Position numbers and translations under genes: made by a program
Shown: positions 5,877 through 7,224 of the stretch, piece by piece
How the letters are laid out: every line of letters begins with the position of its first letter
Position numbering within the stretch: position 1 is the stretch's first letter
The notes under the pieces: generated by a model
The model's input: only the letters and a program-made list of their open reading frames with translations
Database searches by the model: none
Told to the model about the DNA's origin: nothing
Assembly (NCBI GenBank): GCA_934255515.1
Contig: CAKQON010000081.1
Span: forward strand, 1 to 7,224
From: an uncultured Sutterella sp.
Lineage (GTDB): Bacteria > Pseudomonadota > Gammaproteobacteria > Burkholderiales > Burkholderiaceae_F
Reading direction: 5' to 3'
DNA length: 7,224 nt

Positions 5877-7133
5877 GCCGTTCATCACAGAGAGGATGTC
5901 CTTCTCCTGCTCCGTAAACCAGGGGTTGAACGTTAGGCGAGCAGTCACTCCGGTACGCTTCTTGTCGCCCCAGGCGCCGTAATGGATGTCCTTTGCGGGG
6001 ATGCCGCGGCAGGTGGTGGTTGAAGTGCGGTCATCGCCCAACCGGCAGAGGCGGTTCAACCCTTCCTTTCCGTACTGGGGGTTCTCCGGCGAATAGAGAA
6101 GCCCCATGTGCGAGAAGCTCGTGATGTTTTCATCCGGAAGATAGTCGCTTCTCACGACGATCCGCGGGTCATTGCCGGAGAGCTCCGACGCGGCTGACTG
6201 ACTCCCGTACCAAAGGAAGCGCGTGCGCGGGTTCGTGAAGCGCTTCGGGAACGTTTCCAGAAGCGCCTGCGTATTCACAACCGAGTCGTGCTCGCTCATC
6301 ATGATGACGGCAGGGCGGTCAAAGGGCTTTCGCAGAAGTGCGGCTTCGGCGCTTCGCATCGTGTCCACGAAGGCGGCAAGCGCCTGAACGGGGACGATCG
6401 TGTAGCGGAAGGTCGTCTGCCCGCCCATCATTGAATCCTCGGGTTCCCTCAGCCAGTTGATGAAGGGCGCGAGAATCGGCGCCATGAAGGCGAGATGCGT
6501 GCGCACCTCCACCGCGGGCGAAAAGAGGACGAGTCCCGAGATCCATTCATGGCGGGAAGCAAATTCAATAGCGAGATTGCAGCCCGTCGAGAAGCCCCCG
6601 AGCCAGACTTCGGTTTTCTCTCCCGGATGGAGGGTCTTCAGGTCCCTATCAAGGATTTCGGCCTGCTCGCGGACAACCCGGCGCCAGTCGTCCGCCGTGG
6701 GCTCGAGCATGTCTTCGGGGCGCGTGCCGCAGCCCGGAAGAAGCACCGTCCGCACGAGCCAGCCGGCATTCGCGTAGGTTCTCGCCTGATCAACGAAGCT
6801 CCAGGGCGAATCGCCGAGGCCGTGAATAAGAAGAATGCCGCATGAGCCGACGGCGCCGCCCGCGGGAAGCGTCTCCGATGGCGTATTCCAGCGAAGTTCC
6901 GCCGCAGGATTGTCGGACACGAACTTCCGGCGGGCATTTACCCAGGCTCGGGTTTCGGCCGCGTAGGCCGCGAAGGACGTCTGCCCCAGGGGCTGCACGC
7001 CGGCGACCTCCGCCCTCGGCGACGTTGCGCAGGAGGCGAGAGATGCCGTGAGCGGAATGGCTGCGAGAACTGCGGCGCCGCCCAGAAGCCGGCGCCGGGA
7101 GAGCAGAGGACGGGAGGAAGGCATTCTTTTCAT
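5874..7133 (-). CDS. Exported alpha/beta hydrolase with Tat-like signal and lipobox
   Basis: A 419-residue serine hydrolase of the alpha/beta fold (esterase/lipase type). The N-terminus has a twin-arginine-like SRRRLLG (12-18), a hydrophobic segment (18-34) and the lipobox LASC, so C35 may be lipidated. The hydrolase core shows HGLGDSP (104-110, oxyanion region), the nucleophile elbow G180-F-S182-T-G184, D283 in SEHDSVV as the acid and H342 in SHMG as the base. Residues about 205-265 form a probable lid with MAPILAPFINWL. Four cysteines besides C35 (98, 135, 185, 363) and C375 lie in the exported part, so disulfides are possible. The substrate is unknown; a lipid or carboxyl ester is the family default. 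ATGs at 7133 and 7124 are both possible starts and neither has a clear ribosome-binding site. It converges tightly on the racemase gene with no operon partner visible. Confidence 0.82.
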   Translation of the reverse strand: MKRMPSSRPLLSRRRLLGGAAVLAAIPLTASLASCATSPRAEVAGVQPLGQTSFAAYAAETRAWVNARRKFVSDNPAAELRWNTPSETLPAGGAVGSCGILLIHGLGDSPWSFVDQARTYANAGWLVRTVLLPGCGTRPEDMLEPTADDWRRVVREQAEILDRDLKTLHPGEKTEVWLGGFSTGCNLAIEFASRHEWISGLVLFSPAVEVRTHLAFMAPILAPFINWLREPEDSMMGGQTTFRYTIVPVQALAAFVDTMRSAEAALLRKPFDRPAVIMMSEHDSVVNTQALLETFPKRFTNPRTRFLWYGSQSAASELSGNDPRIVVRSDYLPDENITSFSHMGLLYSPENPQYGKEGLNRLCRLGDDRTSTTTCRGIPAKDIHYGAWGDKKRTGVTARLTFNPWFTEQEKDILSVMNG

Positions 7134-7224
7134 GATGCAGAAAAGAATGTATCTGGACTATAGGTGCAAAAACCCCATGGATGCGGGATGCCCTTCAGGC
7201 AGCACCAGCAGCCGCCGGTTTCCC
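7134..7224 (-). promoter_or_regulatory. Upstream region of the hydrolase gene; possible -10
   Basis: This 91-base end of the window has no gene. Read on the minus strand, TATAGT (7162-7157) resembles a -10 hexamer 23 bases before the ATG at 7133, but no acceptable -35 is seen at the right spacing. Nothing else stands out. Confidence 0.2.

Overview
The window looks like chromosomal sequence from a gut-type betaproteobacterium of the Sutterellaceae (Sutterella/Parasutterella-like). This is an inference from three things: fairly GC-rich codon usage, an exported FMN/FAD reductase of the flavocytochrome-c superfamily (a class strongly expanded in that family), and the mix of periplasmic lipoproteins. 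No rRNA or other phylogenetic marker is present, so the assignment is tentative.

Layout. Bases 1-700 hold no intact gene. They contain a strong hairpin followed by a T-run on the minus strand (29-65), a decayed minus-strand reading frame resembling a transposase N-terminal region (197-388), a near-perfect palindrome (478-496) and the likely promoter and leader of the first gene. A secreted FMN/FAD reductase follows (701-2452, +); its active-site residues fit urocanate reductase better than fumarate reductase. Two tandem hairpins (2464-2540) end it and separate it from an unrecognised minus-strand locus (2536-3618). That locus is split in frame by one amber codon at 3442-3444, so it reads either as a broken 360-residue gene or as two small genes. 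Divergent from it, across about 230 bases, is a two-gene plus-strand cluster: a MetQ/NlpA-family methionine-binding lipoprotein (3853-4689) and an enolase-superfamily N-succinylamino-acid racemase/o-succinylbenzoate synthase (4748-5872). The racemase converges on a minus-strand Tat/lipoprotein-type alpha/beta hydrolase (5874-7133), with the two stop codons sharing the heptamer TGACTCA. The last 91 bases are upstream sequence of the hydrolase.

How the genes may work together. The reductase is probably a periplasmic terminal electron acceptor enzyme using urocanate (or a related enoate), giving imidazole propionate if the assignment is right. It would need ApbE for FMN attachment and a quinol-linked electron donor, neither of which is in the window. 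The MetQ/racemase pair suggests uptake of methionine or an N-acyl/D-amino acid followed by stereochemical salvage, but the ABC permease and ATPase (MetI, MetN) are not here. I see no CRISPR array, tRNA, rRNA or intact mobile element. The most unusual signals are the urocanate-type active site, the in-frame amber codon, and the MetQ-racemase pairing.
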